Both the position numbers and the translations under genes were made by a program. A stretch of 64,000 nt of DNA, from positions 1-64,000 of the forward strand of contig CAJUDW010000009.1 of assembly GCA_910584995.1 (NCBI GenBank). Reading direction: 5' to 3'. Under the pieces are notes generated by a model. It was not told where the DNA came from. It did not search any database and saw only the letters and a program-made list of their open reading frames with translations. Position 1 is the stretch's first letter. The number at the start of each line of letters is the position of its first letter. Shown here one piece after another: positions 44,578-53,319 of the stretch. The stretch is from an uncultured Oscillibacter sp. Lineage in GTDB: Bacteria; Bacillota; Clostridia; Oscillospirales; Oscillospiraceae.

Positions 44578-45012
44578 TTACCACAAAAGGGTCCCTGTGT
44601 CCAATGGCAGATACAACAATTTTATCCCCAGCAGCGGCAAAAGTTCCTCTGCCGGGGCAGGCAGGGGCGGCAGGGGGAATTCCTGGGGCTCCACCAGGGC
44701 CCCGTCGGGCCTGGGCAGGAGCCGCTGGACGCACAGTACCGGCGAACGCAGGCTGGAGAGGGTCAGGCTGTCCCGGGGGGACAGGCCGTAGGTGATGACC
44801 GTCTCCGCCGGGATCTCCGGCAGGCTGTCTCCAGGAGCCAGCAGGATCCGGCAGGATGGCAGCACCGCCCCCAGGGAATCCCGCCCCCGGCGGGTCAGGG
44901 CCAGCGCCTCCCAGTTCCGTCCCGCCAGATCCCTGGGATGATCCAGCCCCCGGACCCCGTGGGGCAGATACCCCCGCCACGAAGCGGGGCAGGAAAAAAC
45001 CGCGCTCTCCAA
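44578..45012 (-). CDS. Uncharacterised 144-residue protein
   Basis: Soluble protein of about 144 residues, rich in Leu and Pro. It contains GLSPRDSLTLSSL near the centre and LLPLLGIKLLYLPLD near the end. No catalytic motif is recognised. Start is one of two tandem TTG codons at 45015/45012 after GAGGTGG; the second gives better spacing. The frame has coding-like codon use and sits upstream of the small Cys-motif gene. Confidence 0.5.
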   Translation of the reverse strand: MESAVFSCPASWRGYLPHGVRGLDHPRDLAGRNWEALALTRRGRDSLGAVLPSCRILLAPGDSLPEIPAETVITYGLSPRDSLTLSSLRSPVLCVQRLLPRPDGALVEPQEFPLPPLPAPAEELLPLLGIKLLYLPLDTGTLLW

Positions 45013-45015
45013 CAA

Positions 45016-45904
45016 ACCACCTCAGAACCGTTCTAGACGGCGGAAGCGCCCGCCGCAAGGGAAATCCGGCACAAAAACCGCCCCTGTTGCAGGTAGTATG
45101 AGCCGCACCAAAAATTTTACTCGTTTTTTTGCTCCGGAGGTGGTATACTGGGACCACCGTGTGGATCAGCCCCGCGAAAAATTGCCGGATACCGTTGTGC
45201 TTCCGGCGAGGGGGCCTCTATGAAAAAGATTCCGCGGATTGGGTAGAATCTATTGGGCTTTGCTGCTGTATGCCTGGTTCCGCCCCATCTATATTGAAAA
45301 ACATGTATGCAAGGCGTCGGACGGGGCCTTTTGCGGCCCTGCCGCGTAAAAAACCTTGAAATACATCCAGTATCCCTGAAATTTTTCCTTGCAGGACGGC
45401 AAAGCCCCTTGTCCATCCCACATCCCCCGCCGGTGAATACAGATCCCAAGCTTTTCCAACGCCATAAACGGGATGGTCAAGGGCTCCGGCCACAGCTTCC
45501 CCCTTCATCCCTATGCCTTGATCGGGCTGTATGTTCTGATTGTTCCGGCCACTGGTGCATTTTATGATCTGCAGCCTGGGCTCCGGGCTTGCGTCCGGCG
45601 CGGCAGAACCTCTTCGGAAATACCGGGGGCGTCTTCCCTGCCTTCCTGTTTTACTGCGTGCTTCCGGACGGCGTTATGCCCCTGTTTTTGCTGTGCGCGC
45701 CCTTCGCGACCCTTGCCCCGCCGCTGGAACGGATGAACCTGATGAAGGCATGTCCCTGGGCGCAATGGCCGCAGGCGGGTCCTGCCTGTTCAACCGGGCC
45801 CTCTCCCGGTCCGCGGCAGGGAGAGCGCCCCCCGCCATCCGGCCTTCCTGCAAACGGCGGATGAAACGGTTAAAATCCGGTATTCTTGAGAGGAGGCAAA
45901 GGTT
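45016..45904. other. Long region without an intact gene
   Basis: About 890 bp. An extended -10 element (TGGTATACT near 45148) and a good ribosome site with ATG at 45220 introduce a reading frame that is broken almost at once; see the pseudogene entry. Nothing else with coding character or RNA structure was recognised. It ends at the ribosome site of the DUF5662 gene. Confidence 0.5.
45220..45730 (+). pseudogene. Decayed membrane-protein gene (possible)
   Basis: GAGGGGG and ATG at 45220 begin MKKIPRIG and then TAG. Dropping one G in the run at 45241-45243 gives GRIYWALLLYAWFRPIYIE, a membrane-helix-like continuation, before further stops at 45346 and 45376. In the same frame further on, ALIGLYVLIVPATGAFYD looks like another helix (about 45508-45570). 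The pattern fits a degraded polytopic membrane protein; the family is not identified. It could also be chance, as confidence rests on the ribosome site and hydrophobic segments. Confidence 0.3.
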
Positions 45905-46435
45905 TTGCGCTTTTGGGAACATTTGAAAACCGTCCACCGCCACCGGGCGTTGGTGCGGAAATACTGCTTCCGGCTGGGCCTTTACCGGCAGGGCCTGCTG
46001 CACGATCTCTCCAAATACTCCCCTACGGAGTTCTGGGCCGGGGTCAAATATTTCCAGGGGGATCACAGCCCCAACGATGCCCAGCGGCGGGACATAGGCT
46101 ACAGCGCCGCCTGGCTCCACCACAAAGGCCGGAACCGCCACCACTTCGAATACTGGAATGACTACGGCCTCCAGGGCCAGGGCGTCGTAGGGGTGGAGAT
46201 GCCGGTACAGTACGTGGCGGAGATGTTCTGCGACCGCCTGGCCGCCAGCAAAGTCTACCGGGGCCGGGATTTTACCCCGGAGGATCCCTACCGTTTTTTC
46301 CTCCGGGGAAAGGAGAAGCGGATCCTCATGCACCCCGCCACCTCGGATCTGCTGGAAAGCCTGCTGATCAAGCTGCGGGACGAGGGGGAGGACGCTGCCT
46401 TCTGCTATATCCGGCGGGAACTCCTGCACCGCTGA
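45905..46435 (+). CDS. DUF5662 family protein
   Basis: 176 residues, soluble. The N-terminal HLKTVHRHRALVRKYCFRLGLYRQGLLHDLSKYSPTEF segment contains HDLSK, and HHKGRNRHHFEYW follows near residue 77. These are the hallmarks of DUF5662, a His-rich catalytic-like family, probably metal-dependent, found in Firmicutes and phages. TTG start at 45905 with GAGGAGG nine bases upstream. Function unknown. Convergent with the FlK-like gene across a shared terminator. Confidence 0.85.
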   Translation: MRFWEHLKTVHRHRALVRKYCFRLGLYRQGLLHDLSKYSPTEFWAGVKYFQGDHSPNDAQRRDIGYSAAWLHHKGRNRHHFEYWNDYGLQGQGVVGVEMPVQYVAEMFCDRLAASKVYRGRDFTPEDPYRFFLRGKEKRILMHPATSDLLESLLIKLRDEGEDAAFCYIRRELLHR

Positions 46436-46532
46436 AAGCCCCATATGCAGCCAGACGCACCAGTTCCCATAGAAGGCACATCCCTTGGTCACTGGCAGGC
46501 CAAGGCCTGCCGGCTGGCTATATATAAAAATG

Positions 46533-46566
46533 GCATGCTGCCCGCTTCCCGCAGGCAGCATGCCGT
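46533..46566. terminator. Terminator between DUF5662 and FlK-like genes
   Basis: 11-bp perfect stem GGCATGCTGCC/GGCAGCATGCC with an 11-base loop. On the minus strand it is followed by TTTTTATATA, so it mainly terminates the gene ending at 46617. Confidence 0.8.
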
Positions 46567-46616
46567 CTCTATGTCATCCCGCGCCCCGTTTTACATTGCC
46601 GCAGGGCGCGGCCCTC

Positions 46617-47012
46617 TCAGCCGTCCAGCTTTCCGCTGCACTTGGCCATAAACCGCTCATTGCTGATGACGGCGCGGGTGTGGGTCCCCTGCCCGATCGG
46701 GCCTTTCCCGTCCCACGCGGAAACCTTGAAGTCCACCATCCTGCCGTTTTCCGACACATGGGTGATCTCCGCCTCCGCAAAAACCTGCATCCCCACCGGG
46801 GTGGGGGAATCGTGGGTGATATCCAGGCGGGTGCCCACGCTGCCCTTGCCCTCCTCCAAAAAGGTTTGCAGGCAGGTCTGGGCGGCGTTTTCCATCATAG
46901 CGGCCATAAAAGGCGTACCGAATACCGGCAGCGCCCCGGAGCCTGCGGCCCGGGCGGTCAATTCCTCCGTAACCGTCTGCTCCAGCCGGCATTTTGTCCC
47001 GATAACAATCAT
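46617..47012 (-). CDS. FlK-like hotdog thioesterase
   Basis: 131-residue thioesterase of the fluoroacetyl-CoA thioesterase (FlK) family. The known FlK catalytic residues T42, E50 and H76 have counterparts T33, E41 and H67 with identical spacing (8 and 26 residues). Most homologues are not associated with fluoroacetate and probably act on other short acyl-CoAs. Located 22 bp after lon on the same strand, possibly co-transcribed. Confidence 0.85.
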   Translation of the reverse strand: MIVIGTKCRLEQTVTEELTARAAGSGALPVFGTPFMAAMMENAAQTCLQTFLEEGKGSVGTRLDITHDSPTPVGMQVFAEAEITHVSENGRMVDFKVSAWDGKGPIGQGTHTRAVISNERFMAKCSGKLDG

Positions 47013-47033
47013 AGCGTCCTCCTTCCCAAATCC

Positions 47034-49457
47034 CTATTGGCGGAGCACCGGCCCGTCTCCCCCGTCGTGGGGCAGGGCCGCAAACATGGTCAGGGGCCCC
47101 GCCTCCTCCTTGGGAAGCGGCTTCTCCGGGCACATAGCGGCGGCAAACACCTCGTCCACCGTGCCCACCGGCACAAACCGCAGCGCCGCCCGGACCGTTT
47201 GGTCAATCTCCTCTAGATCCCGCAGGTTGTCCTGGGGGATCAGCACCGTACCGATGCCATTCCGGAGGGCCGCCATGGTCTTCTCCTTCAGCCCGCCGAT
47301 CGGCAGCACCCGGCCCCGGAGGGTCACCTCCCCGGTCATGGCAATGCCAGCTTTCACCCGCCGGTCCGTCAGGGCGGAGAGCATAGCTGTGGTCACGGCA
47401 ATACCGGCGGAGGGCCCATCCTTGGGCACGGCCCCCTCGGGGAAATGGACGTGGATGTCCTTCTCCTTCCAGAAATCCGCCGGAAGGTTCAGCACCGCGG
47501 CCCGGCCCCGCAGGCAGGTCAGGGCCGCCTGGGCAGACTCCTTCATCACATCCCCCAGGTTGCCGGTCAGTTCCAGCTTACCGCTGCCATCCATAACGCT
47601 GACTTCCACCTCTAATATCTCGCCGCCGTTTTCCGTCCAGGCCAGGCCGTTTACTACACCTACCTCCTCCCGCTCCGTATGGAGGGAGGGAGGGTAGGGC
47701 TGGCAGTCCAGGAACTTCGGCAGTTCCTCCTCCGTGACGGTGACGCATTTCACGCCTTTTTGCAGAATCCGCATATCCGCTTTCCGGCAGACCGCCGCCA
47801 GCCGCCGTTCCAGCTGCCGCACGCCGGACTCCCGGGTATAGTCCCGGATGATGGCCCGGTACGCTTCGTCCCCGATACGGATATTCCGCTTCGTCAGGCC
47901 GTGCTCCTTCAGCTGCTTGGGCAGGAGGTGGCGCTTGGCAATCTGCACCTTCTCCTCATCGGTGTAGCTGGAAAGCTGGATTACCTCCATCCGGTCCAGC
48001 AGGGGCCGCGGGATAGTCTCTGTCGTATTGGCGGTTGTGACGAACATCACCTTGCTGAGATCCACAGGGATTTCCAGGAAATGGTCCCGGAAGGCGTGGT
48101 TCTGTTCGCTGTCCAGCACCTCCAGCAGCGCCGCAGCCGGATCCCCCCGGTAGTCGCTGCCTAATTTATCAATTTCATCCAGAAGCAGCAGGGGGTTCAT
48201 GGCCCCGCTGCGGCTGATGGCCTCGATGACCCGGCCAGGCATGGAGCCTATGTAGGTCTTTCGATGGCCGCGGATATCCGCCTCGTCCCGGACGCCGCCC
48301 AAGGAGAGCCGGGCCAGCTTCCGGTTCAGCGCCTTGGCGACGCTGATGGCGATAGAGGTCTTGCCCACCCCCGGCGGGCCCACCAGGCAGAGGATCTGCC
48401 CCTTCCCCTCCGGGTTCATCTGCCGGACGGCAATGGTCTCCAAAACCCGCTCCTTCACCTTCTCCAGGCCGAAGTGATCCCGTTCCAGCACTTTCCGGGC
48501 AGCCTCCACGTTGAGCCGCTCCCGGGTCCGGGTGTTCCAAGGCATCTCCAGGCACACGTCCAGGTAGTTGCGGATCACGGATCCTTCCGCACTGCCGAAG
48601 GGCTGCTTGGAAAGCCTGTTGACCTCCTTGAGGAGGTATCTTTCCGTCTCCTCCTCCAGGCCCAGTTCCACAATCCGCTGGCGGTAGCTGTCCAGTTCGT
48701 CTTCCGCCTCTTCGTCCTCCCCCAGTTCATTTTGGAGGACCCGGATCTGGGTCCGGAGAATCTGATCCCGCTGGCTGCGGATCAGCTGGTCCCGCACCTT
48801 CCCCTCCATCTCGTGCTCGAAATCCAGCACCTTGCACTCCCGGGTGAGGATGCTGTTGATCCGGCGGATTCGGGCGTGGCGATCCTCAATCTCCAGAATC
48901 TCCTGCTTCTCCTCACTGCGCAGGGAGATATTCTGGGCGATGAAATCCGCCAGATATCCCATCTCCCGGCAGTCCATCACCGTGGAGACAACCTCCTCCG
49001 GCACGGTGCCCGCCAGTTCCGCGTACTTACTGAAAAGGTTATGGGTAATCCGCAAAAAGGCCTCCAAACGGGGCGTTTTTGCCTCCGGATCAGCAGGCCG
49101 ATCCTCGGGGATCTCCTCCACGTTGGCCTGGAGGTAGGGCTCCGCCTGCCACAGCCGCCGGAGGCGGGCCCGGCACCGCCCCTCCACCATCACCCGGACG
49201 GAGAAGGGGGAAAGCCGGAGAATCTGCCGGATGTGGGAAATGGTCCCCACCTCGTACAAATCCGCCTCCTTGGGGGTATCCACCAGGCTCTCCCGCTGGG
49301 TCACCAGGAAGATGTCCTGATCCGTCTCCATGGCCCGTTCCAGGGCGGCGATGGAAATCCGGCGCTCCACATCGAAGGTCATATTCATATGGGGAAACAC
49401 CGTCAGGCCCCGGAGGGCCAGGACGGGAAGGTTCAAGGTGATGGGTTCCATAGGCAT
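47034..49457 (-). CDS. lon: ATP-dependent protease La
   Basis: Lon protease, 807 residues: N-terminal substrate-binding domain (about 1-200), coiled coil, AAA+ domain with Walker A GPPGVGKTS and Walker B LLLDEIDKLGSD, and a C-terminal protease domain with the Ser of PKDGPSAGIA and its Lys partner downstream. It degrades misfolded and regulatory proteins. The ATG at 49457 follows AAAGGA; another ATG two codons later is possible. Downstream of clpX in a proteostasis cluster. Confidence 0.96.
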   Translation of the reverse strand: MPMEPITLNLPVLALRGLTVFPHMNMTFDVERRISIAALERAMETDQDIFLVTQRESLVDTPKEADLYEVGTISHIRQILRLSPFSVRVMVEGRCRARLRRLWQAEPYLQANVEEIPEDRPADPEAKTPRLEAFLRITHNLFSKYAELAGTVPEEVVSTVMDCREMGYLADFIAQNISLRSEEKQEILEIEDRHARIRRINSILTRECKVLDFEHEMEGKVRDQLIRSQRDQILRTQIRVLQNELGEDEEAEDELDSYRQRIVELGLEEETERYLLKEVNRLSKQPFGSAEGSVIRNYLDVCLEMPWNTRTRERLNVEAARKVLERDHFGLEKVKERVLETIAVRQMNPEGKGQILCLVGPPGVGKTSIAISVAKALNRKLARLSLGGVRDEADIRGHRKTYIGSMPGRVIEAISRSGAMNPLLLLDEIDKLGSDYRGDPAAALLEVLDSEQNHAFRDHFLEIPVDLSKVMFVTTANTTETIPRPLLDRMEVIQLSSYTDEEKVQIAKRHLLPKQLKEHGLTKRNIRIGDEAYRAIIRDYTRESGVRQLERRLAAVCRKADMRILQKGVKCVTVTEEELPKFLDCQPYPPSLHTEREEVGVVNGLAWTENGGEILEVEVSVMDGSGKLELTGNLGDVMKESAQAALTCLRGRAAVLNLPADFWKEKDIHVHFPEGAVPKDGPSAGIAVTTAMLSALTDRRVKAGIAMTGEVTLRGRVLPIGGLKEKTMAALRNGIGTVLIPQDNLRDLEEIDQTVRAALRFVPVGTVDEVFAAAMCPEKPLPKEEAGPLTMFAALPHDGGDGPVLRQ

Positions 49458-49567
49458 TGTTCCTTTCTCAGGGAATCGCCGGACAGAGGAAAGGGGGCGC
49501 GGATGGCGTCCCCTTTTTCCCGATACCAAGCTTCAAAACCGTTTTTTCCAGTATGACGGCCCGCTGC

Positions 49568-50887
49568 TCAAGACGCAGGCCTGGGCTTGGAGCCGCCGGA
49601 GCGGGGCTTTTCCCCCTTGCCGGAATTCAGCTTGACGGCATAGTTGATTTTTTGGGGATCCCTGGTCAGCTGGGGCTGGCCGGACCCGTCCACACACTCC
49701 TTGGTCACCACGGCCTTCACCACCGTGGGATCCGAGGGGATGTCATACATAATCTGGGTCAGCATCCCCTCCATCACGGCCCGAAGGCCGCGGGCGCCGA
49801 TATTCCGCTCAATGGCCTTGTCCGCGATGGCGTCCAGGGCCTCCGGCAGGAATTCCAACTCCACCTCATCGTACTCCAGCAGCCGCTTGTACTGCCGGAC
49901 CAGGGCGTTTTTGGGCTCCGTCAGGATCCGGACCAAATCCTCCCGCTTCAAGGCGTTCAGGGGGGCGATCACCGGCAGGCGGCCCACCAGTTCCGGGATG
50001 ATGCCGTACTTGAGGATGTCGTGGGGCTGGACCTCGTGGAGGATTTTGCTGATATCCTTGTCCCGCTTCCCCTGGATGTTGGCGCCGAAGCCGATGCTCT
50101 TTTGATCCAGGCGTTTTTCAATGATCTTCTCCAGCCCGTCGAAAGCGCCGCCGCAGATGAAGAGGATATTCTTAGTATTGACCTGGATGAACTCCTGGTG
50201 GGGGTGCTTGCGTCCGCCCTGGGGCGGGACGTTGGCAACGGTGCCCTCCACAATCTTCAGCAGGGCCTGCTGCACACCCTCGCCGGACACATCCCGGGTG
50301 ATGGAGGTGTTCTCGCTCTTCCGGGCGATTTTGTCAATTTCATCCACATAGATGATGCCGTGCTCCGCCCGCTCCACGTCGAAATCCGCCGCCTGCAGAA
50401 GCCGCAGGAGGATGTTCTCCACATCGTCGCCCACATAGCCGGCCTCCGTGAGGGTGGTGGCGTCGGCAATAGCAAAGGGCACCTTTAAAATCCGGGCCAG
50501 GGTCTGGGCGAAGAGGGTCTTGCCGGAACCGGTGGGGCCCAGCATAAGGATATTGCTCTTCTGCAGTTCCACATCCTCGCCGCCGCCGAAAAAGATGCGC
50601 TTATAGTGGTTGTACACCGCGACGGACAGGGCGATTTTCGCCTCATCCTGTCCAATGACATACTGATCCAGTACATCTTTGATCTCCCGGGGCGTGGGCA
50701 GCTGATCGGGCATATCCTCCAGCGGGCCGGACTCCACACCGTCAAAGCCATCGCTTAAAATACTCATGCAGAGCTGGACACACTCGTCGCAGATGCGGAC
50801 ACCGGGACCCTGGATCATACGATGGACCTGCTGTTCATGCTTGCCGCAGAAGGAACAGCGCAGCGTCTTCTTGCCGTCGTCACTCAT
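49568..50887 (-). CDS. clpX: ATP-dependent Clp protease ATP-binding subunit ClpX
   Basis: Unfoldase of ClpXP, 439 residues. The N-terminal zinc-binding domain has C11, C14, C33 and C36; Walker A GPTGSGKT and Walker B IIYVDEIDKIA follow, and the ClpP-contact loop IGFGAN is present. The C-terminus is a short basic tail. In tandem with clpP, in the common tig-clpP-clpX-lon order. Confidence 0.97.
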   Translation of the reverse strand: MSDDGKKTLRCSFCGKHEQQVHRMIQGPGVRICDECVQLCMSILSDGFDGVESGPLEDMPDQLPTPREIKDVLDQYVIGQDEAKIALSVAVYNHYKRIFFGGGEDVELQKSNILMLGPTGSGKTLFAQTLARILKVPFAIADATTLTEAGYVGDDVENILLRLLQAADFDVERAEHGIIYVDEIDKIARKSENTSITRDVSGEGVQQALLKIVEGTVANVPPQGGRKHPHQEFIQVNTKNILFICGGAFDGLEKIIEKRLDQKSIGFGANIQGKRDKDISKILHEVQPHDILKYGIIPELVGRLPVIAPLNALKREDLVRILTEPKNALVRQYKRLLEYDEVELEFLPEALDAIADKAIERNIGARGLRAVMEGMLTQIMYDIPSDPTVVKAVVTKECVDGSGQPQLTRDPQKINYAVKLNSGKGEKPRSGGSKPRPAS

Positions 50888-50909
50888 AGGCCTACCTCTT
50901 TGTACCTCT

Positions 50910-51494
50910 TTATTTTCTCGTGGTGATAATCTTGTCCACCAGGCCGAAGTCCAGCGCCTCCTGGGCGCTCATGAAGTTATCCCGCTCGCAGGCGGCGGTA
51001 ACCTCCTGGATATCCCGGCCGGTGTTTTCGGAGAGGATCTGGTTCATCCGCTTTTTGATAATCTCCAGCCGCTTCAGATGGATGGCCATATCCGTGATCT
51101 GCCCCTGGGTTCCGGCGGAGGGCTGGTGGATCATGATCTCCGCGTTGGGCAAGGCGAACCGCTTACCCTTTGCGCCGGAGGACAGGAGGAAGGCGCCCAT
51201 GCTGGCGGCCATGCCGATGCAGATGGTGGACACGTCGCACTTCACGTACTGCATAGTGTCATAAATGGCCATACCGTCAGTGACGGAGCCACCGGGGCTG
51301 TTGATATAGAACTGGATCTCCTTGTCCGGGTCCTGGGCCTCCAGATACAGCAGCTGGGCTACCACCAGGCTGGCGGTAGTGGCGTTGACCTCCTCCCCCA
51401 GGAACACAATGCGGTCATTCAGCAGGCGGGAGAAGATGTCATAGGACCGCTCCCCACGGCTGGTCTGTTCCACTACGTAAGGGACTAAACTCAT
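50910..51494 (-). CDS. clpP: ATP-dependent Clp protease proteolytic subunit
   Basis: Serine peptidase forming two stacked heptameric rings. 194 residues with the catalytic Ser98 in GMAASMG and His123 in MIHQP, and the Asp in the C-terminal region. The ATG at 51494 follows GGAGGT seven bases before; an in-frame extension to 51548 lacks a ribosome site. Confidence 0.97.
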   Translation of the reverse strand: MSLVPYVVEQTSRGERSYDIFSRLLNDRIVFLGEEVNATTASLVVAQLLYLEAQDPDKEIQFYINSPGGSVTDGMAIYDTMQYVKCDVSTICIGMAASMGAFLLSSGAKGKRFALPNAEIMIHQPSAGTQGQITDMAIHLKRLEIIKKRMNQILSENTGRDIQEVTAACERDNFMSAQEALDFGLVDKIITTRK

Positions 51495-51550
51495 GGCAAT
51501 TACCTCCGATCTTTTGCAGTGGGAGCGAATCCTCAGACCTCCCAACAAAC

Positions 51551-51587
51551 CATTCTCTCATGATACCACAAGCACCATGAGAGAATG
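51551..51587 (-). other. Hairpin between tig and clpP
   Basis: A 12-bp perfect stem CATTCTCTCATG / CATGAGAGAATG with a 13-base loop lies between tig and clpP. No T-run follows on the minus strand (TTTGTTGGG). It could be a weak attenuator, an mRNA processing stem or an RNA-stability element. Confidence 0.5.
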
Positions 51588-51626
51588 TGTCGAATACATG
51601 AATACTTTCAAAACCGGACGGGAAAT

Positions 51627-53081
51627 TTACGCTTCCGTCTCATCCTTATCCGCCTTCTTGGCGGTTTTGCGCTTCTTGGGCTTTTCCTCGTCCGTTTCCT
51701 CATCCGCCTTCTTGGCAGCCTTTTTCGCAGCCTTCTTGGGCTTCTCCTCGTCTCCGGGGGCCTCTTCTTCCGCCTTCTTGGCAGCCTTTTTCTTCTTCTC
51801 CGGCTTCACGGCCACAGCGCTGTCCACCACCACGGCCACAGCCTTGCGGGTCAGCACCTGGTCCTTCACCTGCTCCGCCTGGATATACTTTTTCACCATC
51901 TCCAGGTCGATGCCGTACTGCTCCGCCAGCTTCTGATACTCGGCATCCACTTCCTCATCGGAAGCCTCAATGTTCTCCGCCTTCATAATGGCGGCCAGGG
52001 CCAAATCCAAGCGCACCTGCCGGGTGGCGGGCTCCTTGGCATCCTCCAGCATCTTAGCCTCGCTGCCGTTGGTGATCTTCATGTACTGGTCAAAGGGGAT
52101 CCCCTGCTGGGCCAGCTGGTTCTTGAAGTTGTCCACATACTGGCGTGCCTGCCCCTCAATCATGGCGTCAGGCACGTCGGCGGTGATATTGGCGGCTACC
52201 TGCTCCATGAGGGCGTCCTCAAAGGCGCTGCCGGCGGCCTTCTGGCGCTCCTCGGTAATCTGGCGCTTGATGTCGGCCTTCAGATCCTTCAGGGTGTCAA
52301 ACTCGGAGACGTCCTTGGCAAACTCGTCGTCCAGGGCGGGGATTTCCTTCTCCTTCACCTCGTGGCACTTCACCTTGAATACCACGGCCTTCCCGGCCAG
52401 ATCCTTGCTGGGATAGTCCTCCGGGAAGGTAACGTCCAGATCCTTCTCCTCCCCGGCCTTCATGCCCACCACCTGCTCCTCGAAGCCGGGGATGAAGCTG
52501 TGGGAACCCAGTTCCAGGCTGTGGTTCTCCCCCTTGCCGCCGTCGAAGGGCGTACCGTCCAAAAAGCCCTCGAAATCGATGACAGCGGTATCCCCCTCCT
52601 TGGCTGCCCGATCCACGGACACCAGGCGGGAATTGCGGTCGGCCATCTGCTGGATCCGCTCGTCCACGTCGGCGGCGGATACCTTGACCTCTTCCTTCTC
52701 GGCGGAGAGGCCCTTGTACTCGCCCAGGGTGACCTCCGGATACACGGGGACCACGGCCTTAAAGGTAAAACCGTCCTTGGTGGCCTCGCCCACCATCTCC
52801 ACGCTGGGATACCCCACCGGCTGGAGTTCCTGCTCCTTCACCGCCGCCTCATAGGCGTCGGGGAACGCAATATTGATAGCCTCCTCGAAGAAGACCTCCT
52901 GGCCGTACATACCCTCGATGATCTTCCGGGGGGCCTTGCCGGGGCGGAAACCGGATACGTTAATCCGTTTGCGCATCTTCAAATACGCCTTTTCGACAGC
53001 GGCCTGAAATTCCTGCGCGCCCACCTCAATTGTCAGGGCTACCAGGCTTTTCTCCATTTTTTCACAGCTTTTCACACTCAT
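51627..53081 (-). CDS. tig: Trigger factor with Lys/Glu/Ala tail
   Basis: Ribosome-associated chaperone and peptidyl-prolyl isomerase, 484 residues. The ribosome-binding GFRPGKAP motif lies near residue 45, an FKBP-type domain at about 150-240 (EGDTAVIDFEGFLDG), and the helical chaperone domain after it. The last 55 or so residues are unusual: repeated Lys/Glu/Ala runs such as KKAAKKAEEEAPGDEEKPKK with no known function. GGAGG precedes the ATG at 53081. First gene of the tig-clpPX-lon group. Confidence 0.95.
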   Translation of the reverse strand: MSVKSCEKMEKSLVALTIEVGAQEFQAAVEKAYLKMRKRINVSGFRPGKAPRKIIEGMYGQEVFFEEAINIAFPDAYEAAVKEQELQPVGYPSVEMVGEATKDGFTFKAVVPVYPEVTLGEYKGLSAEKEEVKVSAADVDERIQQMADRNSRLVSVDRAAKEGDTAVIDFEGFLDGTPFDGGKGENHSLELGSHSFIPGFEEQVVGMKAGEEKDLDVTFPEDYPSKDLAGKAVVFKVKCHEVKEKEIPALDDEFAKDVSEFDTLKDLKADIKRQITEERQKAAGSAFEDALMEQVAANITADVPDAMIEGQARQYVDNFKNQLAQQGIPFDQYMKITNGSEAKMLEDAKEPATRQVRLDLALAAIMKAENIEASDEEVDAEYQKLAEQYGIDLEMVKKYIQAEQVKDQVLTRKAVAVVVDSAVAVKPEKKKKAAKKAEEEAPGDEEKPKKAAKKAAKKADEETDEEKPKKRKTAKKADKDETEA

Positions 53082-53228
53082 GTCGTTTATTCCTCCGTTC
53101 ATCCCCGGTTTCCACGGGTGCCAATAGACGGTTTGAAACCCGGCGAAATCCCCGGCGGCGCAGGCCGTTCAAAACCCGGGCCGGATCTCCGGCAGCGCTC
53201 TTGTGGAAAAGCCCCACAGGGCGCAGCA

Positions 53229-53259
53229 AAAGACGGCCCAATATTGGGCGTTTTGCCAT
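53229..53259. promoter_or_regulatory. Long imperfect dyad upstream of tig
   Basis: The core GCCCAATATTGGGC (53236-53249) is perfectly self-complementary and is flanked by GCAAAA and TTTTGC, making a dyad of about 30 bp. It lies about 150 bp before tig. It is not the CIRCE or CtsR operator sequence. Possible binding site of an unidentified dimeric regulator, or a stem in the leader. Confidence 0.4.
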
Positions 53260-53289
53260 TCTTCAAACAAGTCCTGTTTATTCTATCAG

Positions 53290-53315
53290 AAAAGACTTGA
53301 AATTACCAGTCTTTT
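53290..53315 (-). terminator. Weak terminator after the metallophosphoesterase gene
   Basis: Stem AAAAGACT/AGTCTTTT with a 10-base loop, followed by TCTG on the minus strand. It lies directly after the stop codon; A/T-rich stem, so weak. A possible extended -10 (TGATAGAAT) for tig overlaps its far side. Confidence 0.45.
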
Positions 53316-53319
53316 TTCG

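Noticed and set aside
51585..53300. Plus-strand frame opposite trigger factor
   Set aside because: Leu/His/Gly-rich antisense text with no motif, opposite an intact tig gene.
51495..53300. CtsR or CIRCE operators for the Clp/tig cluster
   Set aside because: Neither the tandem AGTCAAA heptads nor TTAGCACTC-N9-GAGTGCTAA was found upstream of tig or clpP.
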